NCBI RefSeq assembly: GCF_029210485.1
Contig: NZ_JARGET010000016.1
Coordinates: forward strand, 62,001-126,000
DNA: 64,000 nucleotides
Reading direction: 5' to 3'
DNA from: Hoeflea sp. YIM 152468
GTDB taxonomy: Bacteria > Pseudomonadota > Alphaproteobacteria > Rhizobiales > Rhizobiaceae
Shown here: piece after piece, positions 18,231-26,439 of the stretch
How positions within the stretch are numbered: the stretch's first letter is position 1
Layout of the letters: the number at the start of each line of letters is the position of its first letter
The notes under the pieces: model-generated
Seen by the model: only the letters and a program-made list of their open reading frames with translations
What the model was told of the DNA's origin: nothing
Database searches by the model: none
Made by a program: the position numbers and the translations under genes

Positions 18231-18709
18231 TGCGCCCCTGTCGAACCGAAGCCGCCGGCGCCGCGTTCGGTCTCGCTCACAGCCTCGCGAAGGTGGATTC
18301 GGGCCTGCACCACGGGCGCGATGACAAGTTGCGCGATGCGCATGCCGCGGCTGACGGTGAAGGTTTCGGTCCCGAGATTGGCGAGGATGACCTTGACCTC
18401 GCCGCGGTAATCGCTGTCGATGGTGCCGGGCGCATTGAGGCAGGTGATGCCGGATTTGAGCGCCAGCCCCGAGCGCGGCCGGACCTGGCCTTCAAAGCCA
18501 GCGGGGATTTCCATGATCAGGCCTGTTGGCACCGCCAAGCGGCCGCCCGGGGCTATTTCCAACGGCCTGTCCCGGGCCACCGCCGCGCGCAGATCCATGC
18601 CGGCGGAGCCTGCTGTTTCATAGGCCGGCAGGTCGAGGCCATCGCCGTGCGGCAGGCGCAGAATTCCGAGTTTTGGGGCGGGCGGGGACTGATGAACAGG
18701 CTGGATCAT
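18227..18709 (-). CDS. dut: Deoxyuridine 5'-triphosphate nucleotidohydrolase (dUTPase)
   Basis: The trimeric dUTPase hydrolyses dUTP to dUMP, giving the thymidylate precursor and keeping uracil out of DNA. The five family motifs are visible in 160 residues: [19 protein letters not shown], the uracil-binding [23 protein letters not shown], and the C-terminal [10 protein letters not shown]. The ATG at 18709 begins the conserved part after a short proline-rich lead. In many alphaproteobacteria dut follows coaBC; here coaBC is 20 kb away. It is divergent from prfC and overlaps the downstream hydroxyproline gene. Confidence 0.97.
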   Translation of the reverse strand: MIQPVHQSPPAPKLGILRLPHGDGLDLPAYETAGSAGMDLRAAVARDRPLEIAPGGRLAVPTGLIMEIPAGFEGQVRPRSGLALKSGITCLNAPGTIDSDYRGEVKVILANLGTETFTVSRGMRIAQLVIAPVVQARIHLREAVSETERGAGGFGSTGAQ

Positions 18710-18802
18710 GGGGCAAGCTTTTACCCTTGGCAGACGAAGGTCAATTGCATGGCGGGCAGCAAGCGGCTAGAACGCAGCGCAATCAACAGGAATTGTCGTT
18801 CG

Positions 18803-20392
18803 ATGCCCGATACACTTGCCGAGGAAGCCGGCCGCCGCCGCACGTTTGCCATCATCTCTCACCCGGACGCCGGCAAGACGACGCTGACCGAAAAGCTTTT
18901 GCTGTTCGGCGGCGCAATCCAGCTGGCCGGTGAGGTCAAGGCCAAGAAGGACCGCATCCAGACCCGGTCCGACTGGATGAAGATCGAGCGCGAGCGCGGC
19001 ATCTCGGTGGTCACCTCGGTGATGACCTTCGAGTATGACAACCACGTCTTCAACCTGCTCGATACGCCCGGCCATGAAGATTTTGCCGACGATACCTACC
19101 GGACGCTGACAGCGGTCGACGCGGCGGTGATGGTGATCGATGCCGCCAAGGGCATCGAGCCCAGAACGCTGAAGCTGTTCGAGGTCTGCCGGCTGCGCGA
19201 CATTCCGATCCTCACCTTCATCAACAAGATGGACCGCGAGGCGCGCAATCCGTTCGAGATTCTCGACGAGGTCGAGCAGAAGCTTGCACTCGACACAGCG
19301 CCAATGACCTGGCCGATCGGCCAGGGGCGATCATTCTCCGGCACCTATCATCTGAGCAAATCGGCGATCCGTAAATCCGACAAGGAAACCGAACTGACGC
19401 CGGTCAGCGGGCCGGACTCGGACAAGGTTGCCGGGCTGCTCCCGGAAAACGAGCGCGCCACCTTCATCGAGGAGACGAGCCTGGCGGCGGAAGCCTGCCG
19501 GCCGTTTGATCTGGAGGCCTTTCGCGAGGGCCATCTGACACCGGTCTATTTCGGCTCGGCGCTGAAGGCCTTTGGCGTGCGCGACCTGATCAATGCGCTG
19601 GGAGAACTGGCGCCGCCACCCCGCGCGCAAGTGGCCGATACCCGCACGGTGGAAGCCACCGACCCGAAGATGTCCGCTTTCGTGTTCAAGATCCAGGCCA
19701 ACATGGACCCCAATCACCGCGACCGTATCGCCTTTGTGCGGGTCTGCTCGGGCAAGCTCGAGCGTGGCATGAAGGCGCGGCTGGCGCGCACCGGCAAGCC
19801 GCTGAGCCTGTCGGCGCCGCAGTTCTTCTTCGCCTCGCAGCGGCAGATCGCCGACACCGCTTACGCCGGCGACGTTGTCGGCATCCCCAACCACGGCACG
19901 CTGAGAATTGGCGACACGCTGACCGAAGGCGAAGCGCTGGTGTTCCAGGGGGTGCCGAATTTCGCACCGGAGATCCTGCGCCGGGTGCGGCTCGAGGATG
20001 CGATGAAGGCGAAAAAGCTCAAGGAAGCGTTGCAGCAGATGGCCGAGGAAGGCGTGGTGCAACTGTTCTCGCCCGAGGATGGGTCGCCAGCGATTGTCGG
20101 CGTGGTCGGTGCGTTGCAGCTCGACGTGCTGAAGGAGCGGCTGTCGGGCGAATACGGGCTGCCGGTGAGCTTCGAAATGGCGCGGTTTTCGATCTGCCGC
20201 TGGATCTCGGCGGGCGATAAAAACGATCTCGAACGCTTCATCACCAGCCATCGCGGTGACATCGCCCGCGATCTTGACGGCGATCCGGTGTTTCTGGCGT
20301 CCGACCAGTTCTCGCTCAACTACGAGGCGGAGCGCTGGAAGATGATCGATATGGTGGCGATCAAGGAGTATCACGTCACCAAGGCGGCCTGA
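18803..20392 (+). CDS. prfC: Peptide chain release factor 3
   Basis: RF3 is the GTPase that removes RF1 or RF2 from the ribosome after termination. The 529 residues match the family length. G1 is SHPDAGKTT (residues 19-27), the switch II DTPGHEDFADDTYR, and G4 NKMDRE. The C-terminal RF3 domain includes EGVVQLF and GALQLDVLKERLSGEYG. The ATG at 18803 begins just ahead of the G domain. A long in-frame extension upstream to 18230 overlaps dut and is an artefact. Confidence 0.96.
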   Translation: MPDTLAEEAGRRRTFAIISHPDAGKTTLTEKLLLFGGAIQLAGEVKAKKDRIQTRSDWMKIERERGISVVTSVMTFEYDNHVFNLLDTPGHEDFADDTYRTLTAVDAAVMVIDAAKGIEPRTLKLFEVCRLRDIPILTFINKMDREARNPFEILDEVEQKLALDTAPMTWPIGQGRSFSGTYHLSKSAIRKSDKETELTPVSGPDSDKVAGLLPENERATFIEETSLAAEACRPFDLEAFREGHLTPVYFGSALKAFGVRDLINALGELAPPPRAQVADTRTVEATDPKMSAFVFKIQANMDPNHRDRIAFVRVCSGKLERGMKARLARTGKPLSLSAPQFFFASQRQIADTAYAGDVVGIPNHGTLRIGDTLTEGEALVFQGVPNFAPEILRRVRLEDAMKAKKLKEALQQMAEEGVVQLFSPEDGSPAIVGVVGALQLDVLKERLSGEYGLPVSFEMARFSICRWISAGDKNDLERFITSHRGDIARDLDGDPVFLASDQFSLNYEAERWKMIDMVAIKEYHVTKAA

Positions 20393-20492
20393 GGCGGCTA
20401 AGCGATCCGCGCGGCACACCAGCCGTGTGAACGCAGATCCGGAACATTCGGTCCTTTTCGGCGTTGGCCACTCAACGCTGATGGAGGACCCT

Positions 20493-20975
20493 ATGCGCGG
20501 ATCCTATGCCCGCTTTGCCGCGATGATCATCACCTCGACGGTCGTGATGTTCGCGCTGATGTATCTCAACACCTATGCGGCGAGCCATGTCTGGTTCAGC
20601 CAGACACGGATGTGGATGGCGCTGTATATGGGGGCGGCAATGGCTGTCGTCATGCTGGCGTTCATGCTCGGCATGTATTCCAGCAAAGGTGGCAACATCG
20701 CCATCTTCACGTTCGCCGGGCTGGTGTTTGCCGGGTCGCTCTATCTGGTTCGCAGTCAGGACACGGTGGGGGATGAAGCCTGGATGAAGGCGATGATTCC
20801 CCACCATTCGATCGCCATCCTGACCAGCTCGCGGGCCGCCATCTCCGACCCCAGGGTGCGCAAGCTGGCCGATGACATCATCGAGGCGCAGCGCCTGGAA
20901 ATCGCCGAGATGGAAGCGCTGATTGCCGACCTGAATGGCGGTCCGGCGGCGACCCCCGAGATCGACGGCAAATAG
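20493..20975 (+). CDS. DUF305 domain-containing membrane protein
   Basis: The 160-residue protein has three hydrophobic segments in the first 100 residues (starting YARFAAMIITSTVVMFALMY). A DUF305 region follows, with the IPHHSIAIL histidine motif near residue 104 and a helical tail rich in acidic residues. DUF305 proteins are often found with copper or heavy-metal genes, but nothing here supports that context. The ATG at 20493 has GGAGGA five bases upstream, deciding against the GTG at 20427. It is followed by a sensor kinase on the same strand after 229 bases. Confidence 0.85.
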   Translation: MRGSYARFAAMIITSTVVMFALMYLNTYAASHVWFSQTRMWMALYMGAAMAVVMLAFMLGMYSSKGGNIAIFTFAGLVFAGSLYLVRSQDTVGDEAWMKAMIPHHSIAILTSSRAAISDPRVRKLADDIIEAQRLEIAEMEALIADLNGGPAATPEIDGK

Positions 20976-21204
20976 GCTGTCGCTCGCTTCCGCCGCGCGC
21001 CAACACCGACACGGACAGGAGCATATCAGGGCCGGCACGGCAGTTAATTTGCCGAGATCATTGGAACCAAAGCCCCGCCATTCCGTTTCACTTCGGCGCA
21101 GCTGCACCGCCTTGTTGTTAAGGCAAGCGCGCTTGATGCCTATGGCCAGAAAAAAATGCGATCACGTTAAGCATGGCGGTCGGGCTGCTTTTGGGGAACG
21201 CTCA

Positions 21205-22731
21205 ATGGTCACTAAAGCGATTGCAAGATCGGCGCGCGCGGCGATCACCTTTATCATCGCAACCTTGCTGATTTATTCCGCGATCGTCGGCTCTCTGGTC
21301 TACCAGGGTTTTGATGATGCGGAAGAGCGCGCCGAAATGTCCGCAATAGCAGCGGCAAAGGCGGTGAAAATCCATGCCGGATGGATCGTCGAGGTAGCTG
21401 CGCAAGCGTTGCGACGAATGGACTCGGCTCTCGGACCAGGTGTTCAGCCCAATGATGGGTCGACCTTAAGCGGCGTCAGAGATGCTCTTGAAGGACTTCC
21501 TGCAAGCGCCAAGGCCTACATTGTCGCCGCCGATGGACACACCCTCTACACGACAGACCCAAACTTCGTGGACCTCGACATTCGCGACCGGGAGTATTTC
21601 TCCGATCCGGCGGCGGGCAAACCGTTCTTCACCTCGTCGCTCCTCATCAGCCGGCTTGATGGCAGTGAGATCTTCGCGTTCAGCCGGCGGCTCGAGCGAA
21701 AGGGCGTGTTCATCGGCGTGGCAATCATTTCCTTCGATGCGGCTCTGTTGAAAGACTTGCTCGACTCGCTGGATCTGGGGACAGACTCAACCATCAGCAT
21801 CGTTCGATCGGACGGCATGCTTGTGGCCCGTTACCCCCCGGCTGACGCTCCGCTGGACCTGAGCCAATACGTGCTTTTTACCGAACTGCTGCCCAGATCG
21901 GATTTTGGTATCTACACCAACAAGTCACCGTTGGACGGCGTGAAAAGAATAGTAAGCTATCAATCCGTCCCGGGCACTGACCTTATCGCCTTGGCGTCAG
22001 TGGGGACGGCCGAAGTGATCGGGCGGTTCTGGCACCGTGTCTGGGTCTTTCTGGTGTTCGTCATTCCGACCATTATCGGACTGGCACTCAGCGCGATCTG
22101 GATCATACGGCTGTTGCAGAAAGATGGTCGCCGTCACGAAGAGCTGCGAGCGGCTCTGGCCACAAACACGATGCTGTTTCGCGAGATCCACCACCGCGTG
22201 AAAAACAATATGCAGTCGATGCAATCGCTTGTGAGAATGCAGAATCTGCCCGAAACCGTGAAAACCGATATACAGTTGCGGTTTGCGGCGATGTCCACCG
22301 TGCATGAGCACATGTACAACCGCGATGCCTATGCGGCGCTTGACGCGCCGGCCTTCATAGCTTCAATCGCGCAAACGCTGGTTCAGGCCTATGGCTCGTT
22401 TGCCAAGTTGACCCTGGACATAGACCCGCTGTTGATCAATCACGAGCGGGCAACGCCCCTGGCGCTGCTGATCAATGAGGTCGTCACCAACGCGCTGAAA
22501 TATGCGGACCCGGCCAAGCCCGATGTGTCGATCTCCATCAGTCTCAAACACTTGCCGGGTGACATGGCGAAACTGGTCATTGCGGACAACGGTCCCGGAT
22601 TTGATCCCGCGCACAATCGCCCCGGGATGGGCACCAAGATCATCAAAGGCATGGTGATGCAGCTTGGTGGATCGCATAGCTACGCCTTTGATGGCGGCAC
22701 GGTGTTTTCCGCCGATATTCGTATCGGCTGA
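21205..22731 (+). CDS. Sensor histidine kinase with periplasmic Cache-like domain (HisKA_2 type)
   Basis: The 508-residue protein has a membrane segment at about residues 12-34, a periplasmic domain of dCache type (including YTTDPNFVDLDIRDREYF), a second membrane segment near 280-302, then a HisKA_2 domain with REIHHRVKNNMQSMQSL (phospho-His near residue 329). An ATPase domain follows, with LINEVVTNALKYA and a late IADNGPGFD. The HisKA_2 type is common in alphaproteobacterial general stress and light signalling. No response regulator is adjacent, so it is an orphan. The ATG at 21205 has GGGGAA upstream; an ATG at 21136 is a weaker alternative. Confidence 0.9.
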   Translation: MVTKAIARSARAAITFIIATLLIYSAIVGSLVYQGFDDAEERAEMSAIAAAKAVKIHAGWIVEVAAQALRRMDSALGPGVQPNDGSTLSGVRDALEGLPASAKAYIVAADGHTLYTTDPNFVDLDIRDREYFSDPAAGKPFFTSSLLISRLDGSEIFAFSRRLERKGVFIGVAIISFDAALLKDLLDSLDLGTDSTISIVRSDGMLVARYPPADAPLDLSQYVLFTELLPRSDFGIYTNKSPLDGVKRIVSYQSVPGTDLIALASVGTAEVIGRFWHRVWVFLVFVIPTIIGLALSAIWIIRLLQKDGRRHEELRAALATNTMLFREIHHRVKNNMQSMQSLVRMQNLPETVKTDIQLRFAAMSTVHEHMYNRDAYAALDAPAFIASIAQTLVQAYGSFAKLTLDIDPLLINHERATPLALLINEVVTNALKYADPAKPDVSISISLKHLPGDMAKLVIADNGPGFDPAHNRPGMGTKIIKGMVMQLGGSHSYAFDGGTVFSADIRIG

Positions 22732-22758
22732 TGCCTGTCACGCCGGCAGCGCCGTGCA

Positions 22759-24075
22759 TCAGTGCCAGGCTATCGCCGGAAACAGGATCAGCATGGCAAG
22801 AGCGAGAATCTGCATGCCGATGAAGGGCACCAGCGCACGGAAGATGGTGGCAAGCGAGATGTCGGGCGGGGCGACGCTCTTGAGGTAGAAGGCGGCCGGG
22901 CCGAAGGGCGGCGACAGGAACGAGACCTGCATGTTCATGCAGAACAAGACGCCGAACCAGACCGGATCATAGCCGAGACTTGTGATGATCGGCACGAAGA
23001 TCGGCATGGTCAGCAGTGCGATGCCGACCCAATCGAGAAACATGCCGAGGATGAACAGAATCAGCATCATGAACAACAGGATGATGGTCGGGTTGTCGGA
23101 CATGCCGGTGATCAGATCGGAGACGAACTTGATGCCCCCCATCAGATTGAAGACGCCGACCAGCGCGCTGGCGCCGATGCCGATCCAGACGATCATGCCG
23201 ACGGTGCGGAGGGTCTGAAGGGCGGCGCCCTTGAGCAGCGACAGCGTGAATTCGCCGCGGACGATGGTCGAGAGCATGACGCCCGCAACGCCGACAGCGG
23301 AGGCTTCGGTGACGCTGGCAATGCCGGCATAGATCGACCCCAGGACGCCGGTGACCACCATAAGCGGCAGGATCAGACCCTTGAGCAGCCTGATTTTTTC
23401 AGCCATGGCGACCGGCGGGCCTTCCTGTACCGGAGCGATGGCCGGATTGAGATGGGCGCGGATCAGAACATAGACGACATAAAAAGAGGCCAGCATCAGG
23501 CCCGGCAGGAAGGCGGCGGTGAACAGGTCGCCGACCGAGACATTGGCGGTGAGGCCATAGATGATCAGCACGATCGAGGGTGGCACCATGGTGCCGAGCG
23601 CGCCGCCGGCGCAGACCACGCCGATGGCCAGATGCTTGTCATAGCCCAGCCGCAGCATCTGCGGCAGGGCGACAAGACCCAACAGCACGATCTCGCCGCC
23701 GATGATGCCGCTCATTGCCGCCAGGATGACGGCAACGGCGATGGTCTGGACGGCGACGCCGCCGCGCAGACGCCCGGCCAGCAGCTTCATCGCGTCAAAC
23801 AGGTCTCGGGCAATGCCGGAACGGTCGAGAATTGCCGCCATCAGCACAAACATCGGCACCGAGACGAAAACGAAGGACGAGACGAACGAATAGACCCGGC
23901 TGGTGATCAGCGGCACCACCATCGGCCCGAACCAGCCGAGCGCGAAGATGAGCGCCACAAGCAAGGTGACATAGGCGAGCGGAATGCCCGAGACCAGCAG
24001 CGCCAGCAGCATGGCGAACATGACAAAGGTGCCGCCCTCGATGCCGAGCGACTGCAGCGAACCGAAGATTTCCAT
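22759..24075 (-). CDS. TRAP transporter large permease (DctM type)
   Basis: This 438-residue, about twelve-segment membrane protein is the large subunit of a tripartite ATP-independent periplasmic transporter, which carries the solute with sodium or proton symport. It shows family stretches such as LLVSGIPLAYVTLLVAL near the N-terminus, IIGGEIVLLGLVALPQM, GALGTMVPPSIVLIIYG and FLDWVGIALLTMPIFVPI. Its start overlaps the small permease stop by one base (TGATG). With the upstream DctQ, DctP and gluconokinase genes it forms one operon, so gluconate or a related sugar acid is the likely solute. Confidence 0.95.
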   Translation of the reverse strand: MEIFGSLQSLGIEGGTFVMFAMLLALLVSGIPLAYVTLLVALIFALGWFGPMVVPLITSRVYSFVSSFVFVSVPMFVLMAAILDRSGIARDLFDAMKLLAGRLRGGVAVQTIAVAVILAAMSGIIGGEIVLLGLVALPQMLRLGYDKHLAIGVVCAGGALGTMVPPSIVLIIYGLTANVSVGDLFTAAFLPGLMLASFYVVYVLIRAHLNPAIAPVQEGPPVAMAEKIRLLKGLILPLMVVTGVLGSIYAGIASVTEASAVGVAGVMLSTIVRGEFTLSLLKGAALQTLRTVGMIVWIGIGASALVGVFNLMGGIKFVSDLITGMSDNPTIILLFMMLILFILGMFLDWVGIALLTMPIFVPIITSLGYDPVWFGVLFCMNMQVSFLSPPFGPAAFYLKSVAPPDISLATIFRALVPFIGMQILALAMLILFPAIAWH

Positions 24076-24638
24076 CAGCGCTTACCCCGGGCATAGTTGA
24101 CTGCGAGAATGACGAACTGGACGGCCATCACCGCCAGCACGACCAGCATGAACACCTTGAGCAGTCCCGGATAGACCGGGTCCCAGGCGCTGCCGGAGCG
24201 TTCAAGCCGGAACGAACCATCGGGCCGGAAGGCTGCACGCTGGACCATGATCCAGGCGGCCCAGGCAAACATGGCGCTGGCTGCTGCGCAAATCAGCGAG
24301 ATGACGATATCGAAGACGCGGCGGACGCGCCGCGGCACGGCGTCATAGATCAGCACCACGCGGATGTGCTTGTCGTGGGCCGAGCAATAGAGTCCGCCAT
24401 AGATAAAAGCGATGCCGCAGAGGAAGATGGTGGTCTCATGCGCCCAGATGGTGGGCGCGTTGAAGACGTAGCGCAGCACCACTTCGTTGATGAGAATGGC
24501 CACGGAAGCGACAATACCCGCAGCGAACACCAGCCCGGTGCGGTCGACGAGACGGCCGAGGGCGCCGGCTTCGGCAATCGGGCCGCCGGTCGAGCCCTCG
24601 GCCTCCTCGAGAGCCGGTGCTGTCGGATCGTCGGTCAT
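24075..24638 (-). CDS. TRAP transporter small permease (DctQ type)
   Basis: The 187-residue protein has four membrane segments, with the DctQ pattern: FLCGIAFIYGGLYCSAHDKHIRV near residue 85, and a last segment before a basic tail. It is the small membrane subunit that pairs with DctM. The ATG at 24638 has GGAGGAGG upstream; the TTG at 24653 would lie inside that ribosome site. An acidic and proline-rich stretch precedes the first segment. It sits between dctP and dctM and is coupled to dctM. Confidence 0.92.
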   Translation of the reverse strand: MTDDPTAPALEEAEGSTGGPIAEAGALGRLVDRTGLVFAAGIVASVAILINEVVLRYVFNAPTIWAHETTIFLCGIAFIYGGLYCSAHDKHIRVVLIYDAVPRRVRRVFDIVISLICAAASAMFAWAAWIMVQRAAFRPDGSFRLERSGSAWDPVYPGLLKVFMLVVLAVMAVQFVILAVNYARGKR

Positions 24639-24712
24639 GTCATCCTCCTCCAAAGTTGCCGGGCGGCGAACCGCCCGGCAGGGGTTGATCTGTCAAGTGC
24701 CGGACGAGCGGT

Positions 24713-25735
24713 CTACTGCATCAGGCCGGCGTCCTTGAGATAGGTGGTCAGCACTTCGTACACCTTCTTGGCGTTGTCGGAGCGCTCGGCGACCTTGGCC
24801 CATTCACCCATGGCGATGGTGCGGAACTTGGCACGCTCCTCGGCCGACCAGTCATGCACAGTGACCTTGCCGCCAGCCTTGTCTTCCTCGACGGCTGCGA
24901 GATCCTGTGCGGCAAGGGCTGCCACCTGGCTCTGGGCAAACTCAGCGACGCTTTGCTCAAGGATGGTTTTGGTGGCGTCGTCGAGCGCATCCCACTTGGC
25001 CTTGTTCATCGAGATCTCGACCAGCGGCATGGAGTGGAAACCGGGATAGACCGGGTGCATCGCCACATCGTGCATGCCTTGTGCCTTGTTGGTCGAATAG
25101 ACCGTGTAGTCGGCGGCATCGATGACACCCTTGTCGAGCGAGGTGAAGACTTCCGACCCGGGCAGATTGACCGGGGCTGCGCCGGCTGCGGCAAACACCT
25201 GCTGGACCAGGCCTTCGGGCGCACGCAGCTTGAGGCCCTTGAGGTCAGCGACACCATCGAGCGGCACTTTCGAGACAAAGGCTTCAAGGCCCGGCGTGGT
25301 GGCGCCGATGAAGTGCAGGCCGTAGGGCTCAACCAGTTCGTTCATCAGCTCCTTGCCGCCGCCCTTGGCCATGAAGTCAAACATTTCCTGCGGTGCCGAC
25401 CAGGCGCCGACCGGGTTGGCGACCAGGCCGAAAGCCGGATCCTTGCCGGAGAAATAGGACGTGTCGGTGATGTGCCCGTCAAGAATGCCGCCGGCAATGG
25501 CGTCCTGGGTCTCGTTGTGGGCGACGATGGATTCCACCGGCAACAGTTCGATGGCCAGCTTGCCGCCGGTCTTTTCCTTGATGCTGTCGGCCCAGCCCTG
25601 CTGCAGCACGAAATTGGGGTTGCCGGCCGGATCGGAGGACTGGAATTTCAGCGTCATTTCCTGCGCCAGCGCAGAGGCGCCAAGCGCGGCGCCGATGACC
25701 GAAGCCAGGGCGAGTGTGGTCAGGGATTTCAACAT
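24713..25735 (-). CDS. TRAP transporter solute-binding protein (DctP type)
   Basis: The 340-residue protein begins with a clear signal peptide (MLKSLTTLALASVIGAALG, cleavage likely after ALA near residue 24). It continues as a DctP-family periplasmic binding protein. The family arginine is in LKGLKLRAPEGLVQQVF near residue 155, and the cleft segment QGMHDVAMHPVYPGFHSMP follows. The ATG at 25735 is chosen because the signal peptide starts there and GGGAGG lies upstream. It follows gntK by 25 bases and precedes the permeases, so the ligand is probably gluconate; this is inference from the neighbour. Confidence 0.94.
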   Translation of the reverse strand: MLKSLTTLALASVIGAALGASALAQEMTLKFQSSDPAGNPNFVLQQGWADSIKEKTGGKLAIELLPVESIVAHNETQDAIAGGILDGHITDTSYFSGKDPAFGLVANPVGAWSAPQEMFDFMAKGGGKELMNELVEPYGLHFIGATTPGLEAFVSKVPLDGVADLKGLKLRAPEGLVQQVFAAAGAAPVNLPGSEVFTSLDKGVIDAADYTVYSTNKAQGMHDVAMHPVYPGFHSMPLVEISMNKAKWDALDDATKTILEQSVAEFAQSQVAALAAQDLAAVEEDKAGGKVTVHDWSAEERAKFRTIAMGEWAKVAERSDNAKKVYEVLTTYLKDAGLMQ

Positions 25736-25760
25736 AGCAAATACCTCCCGGGTATGCGTT

Positions 25761-26336
25761 TCAGTTTTGCCGGGTCTCGAGCCTATCGGGAACCGGACCG
25801 GTTTCGAGAGATACGGCAGCCGCATCCCCCATCTTGCGAAGCACCGCTTCGGAAAGCAAATCAAGTGAGGCCGTGACATCAACGACGATGCCGCTTTCGT
25901 CGTGGCCAAGCGGTTCGAGCGTCGCCAGCTGGCTGTCAAGCAGGCCCACGCCGACGAAATGATCGCGGCGGGATTTCAGCCGGCCGGCGATCAGGTCGCG
26001 GGCGCCGCTCAGATGAATGAAGCAAGCTGACGGCAAATGGCCGCGCAGACGGTCGCGGTAGATCCGGCGCAGCGCCGAACAGGCGATGACCACACCGCCC
26101 GAAGCTTGCGCCGCGGCTGCCGCTGCCACTCCGACGCGGTCGAGCCAGGGCAGCCGTTCGGCGTCGCTCAGCGCCTCGCCGCGCGACATGGCGGCGCGGG
26201 CCTCTTCGGAATGGTGATCATCGGCATCGACCAGGGCCAGACCCAGACGTGCGGCCAAGGTGCGGGCCAGCGCAGATTTTCCAGCGCCGCAGACCCCCAT
26301 CGCAATCAAGACCCTGGCCTTGCTCTGACCGTCCAT
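25761..26336 (-). CDS. gntK: Gluconokinase
   Basis: Gluconokinase phosphorylates D-gluconate to 6-phosphogluconate, feeding the Entner-Doudoroff or pentose phosphate route. The 191-residue protein has the P-loop GVCGAGKSALA (about residues 14-24), the DADDHHSEEARAAMSRGEALSD substrate segment shortened here as DADDHHSEEA, ACSALRRIYRDRLR, and SRRDHFVGVGLLDSQ. All are family hallmarks. Two close ATG codons (26342, 26336) follow a GGAGGAGG; the second has better spacing. It is the first gene of the gntK-dctPQM operon, under a promoter that carries a LacI-type operator. Confidence 0.93.
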   Translation of the reverse strand: MDGQSKARVLIAMGVCGAGKSALARTLAARLGLALVDADDHHSEEARAAMSRGEALSDAERLPWLDRVGVAAAAAAQASGGVVIACSALRRIYRDRLRGHLPSACFIHLSGARDLIAGRLKSRRDHFVGVGLLDSQLATLEPLGHDESGIVVDVTASLDLLSEAVLRKMGDAAAVSLETGPVPDRLETRQN

Positions 26337-26358
26337 CAGCATCCTCCTCCTTGTCTCC

Positions 26359-26387
26359 GCTCTACTGGTAGCGCTAACATTTGTCAA
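26359..26387 (-). promoter_or_regulatory. Promoter of the gntK-dctPQM operon
   Basis: On the minus strand TTGACA (26387-26382) is followed after exactly 17 bases by TAGAGC (26364-26359), about 23 bases ahead of the gntK start. The LacI-type operator lies wholly in the spacer, so binding would block the polymerase. Confidence 0.65.
26366..26379. promoter_or_regulatory. LacI-family operator, TGGTAGCGCTAACA
   Basis: This 14-base near-palindrome is centred on AGCGCT with one mismatched pair. It has the central CG and symmetric arms usual for LacI/GalR-family operators. It lies in the spacer of the gntK promoter and about 60 bases ahead of the repressor gene start, so it could serve both directions. 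Confidence 0.65.
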
Positions 26388-26408
26388 CCTAAGCAAACGT
26401 GCTAAACT
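26381..26408 (+). promoter_or_regulatory. Possible promoter of the LacI-family repressor gene
   Basis: On the plus strand TTGTCA (26381-26386) and TAAACT (26403-26408) are 16 bases apart. The -35 overlaps that of the divergent gntK promoter, so one bound repressor next to it may affect both. Confidence 0.4.
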
Positions 26409-26439
26409 TTTCCCACTGCAACAAAAATTAGACAGACCC

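Noticed and set aside
22762-24096. 444-residue open frame antisense to the TRAP large permease
   Set aside because: Its composition (long runs of Asp, His, Gln, Gly, Arg) is typical of antisense translation of a membrane protein, and it has no family match.
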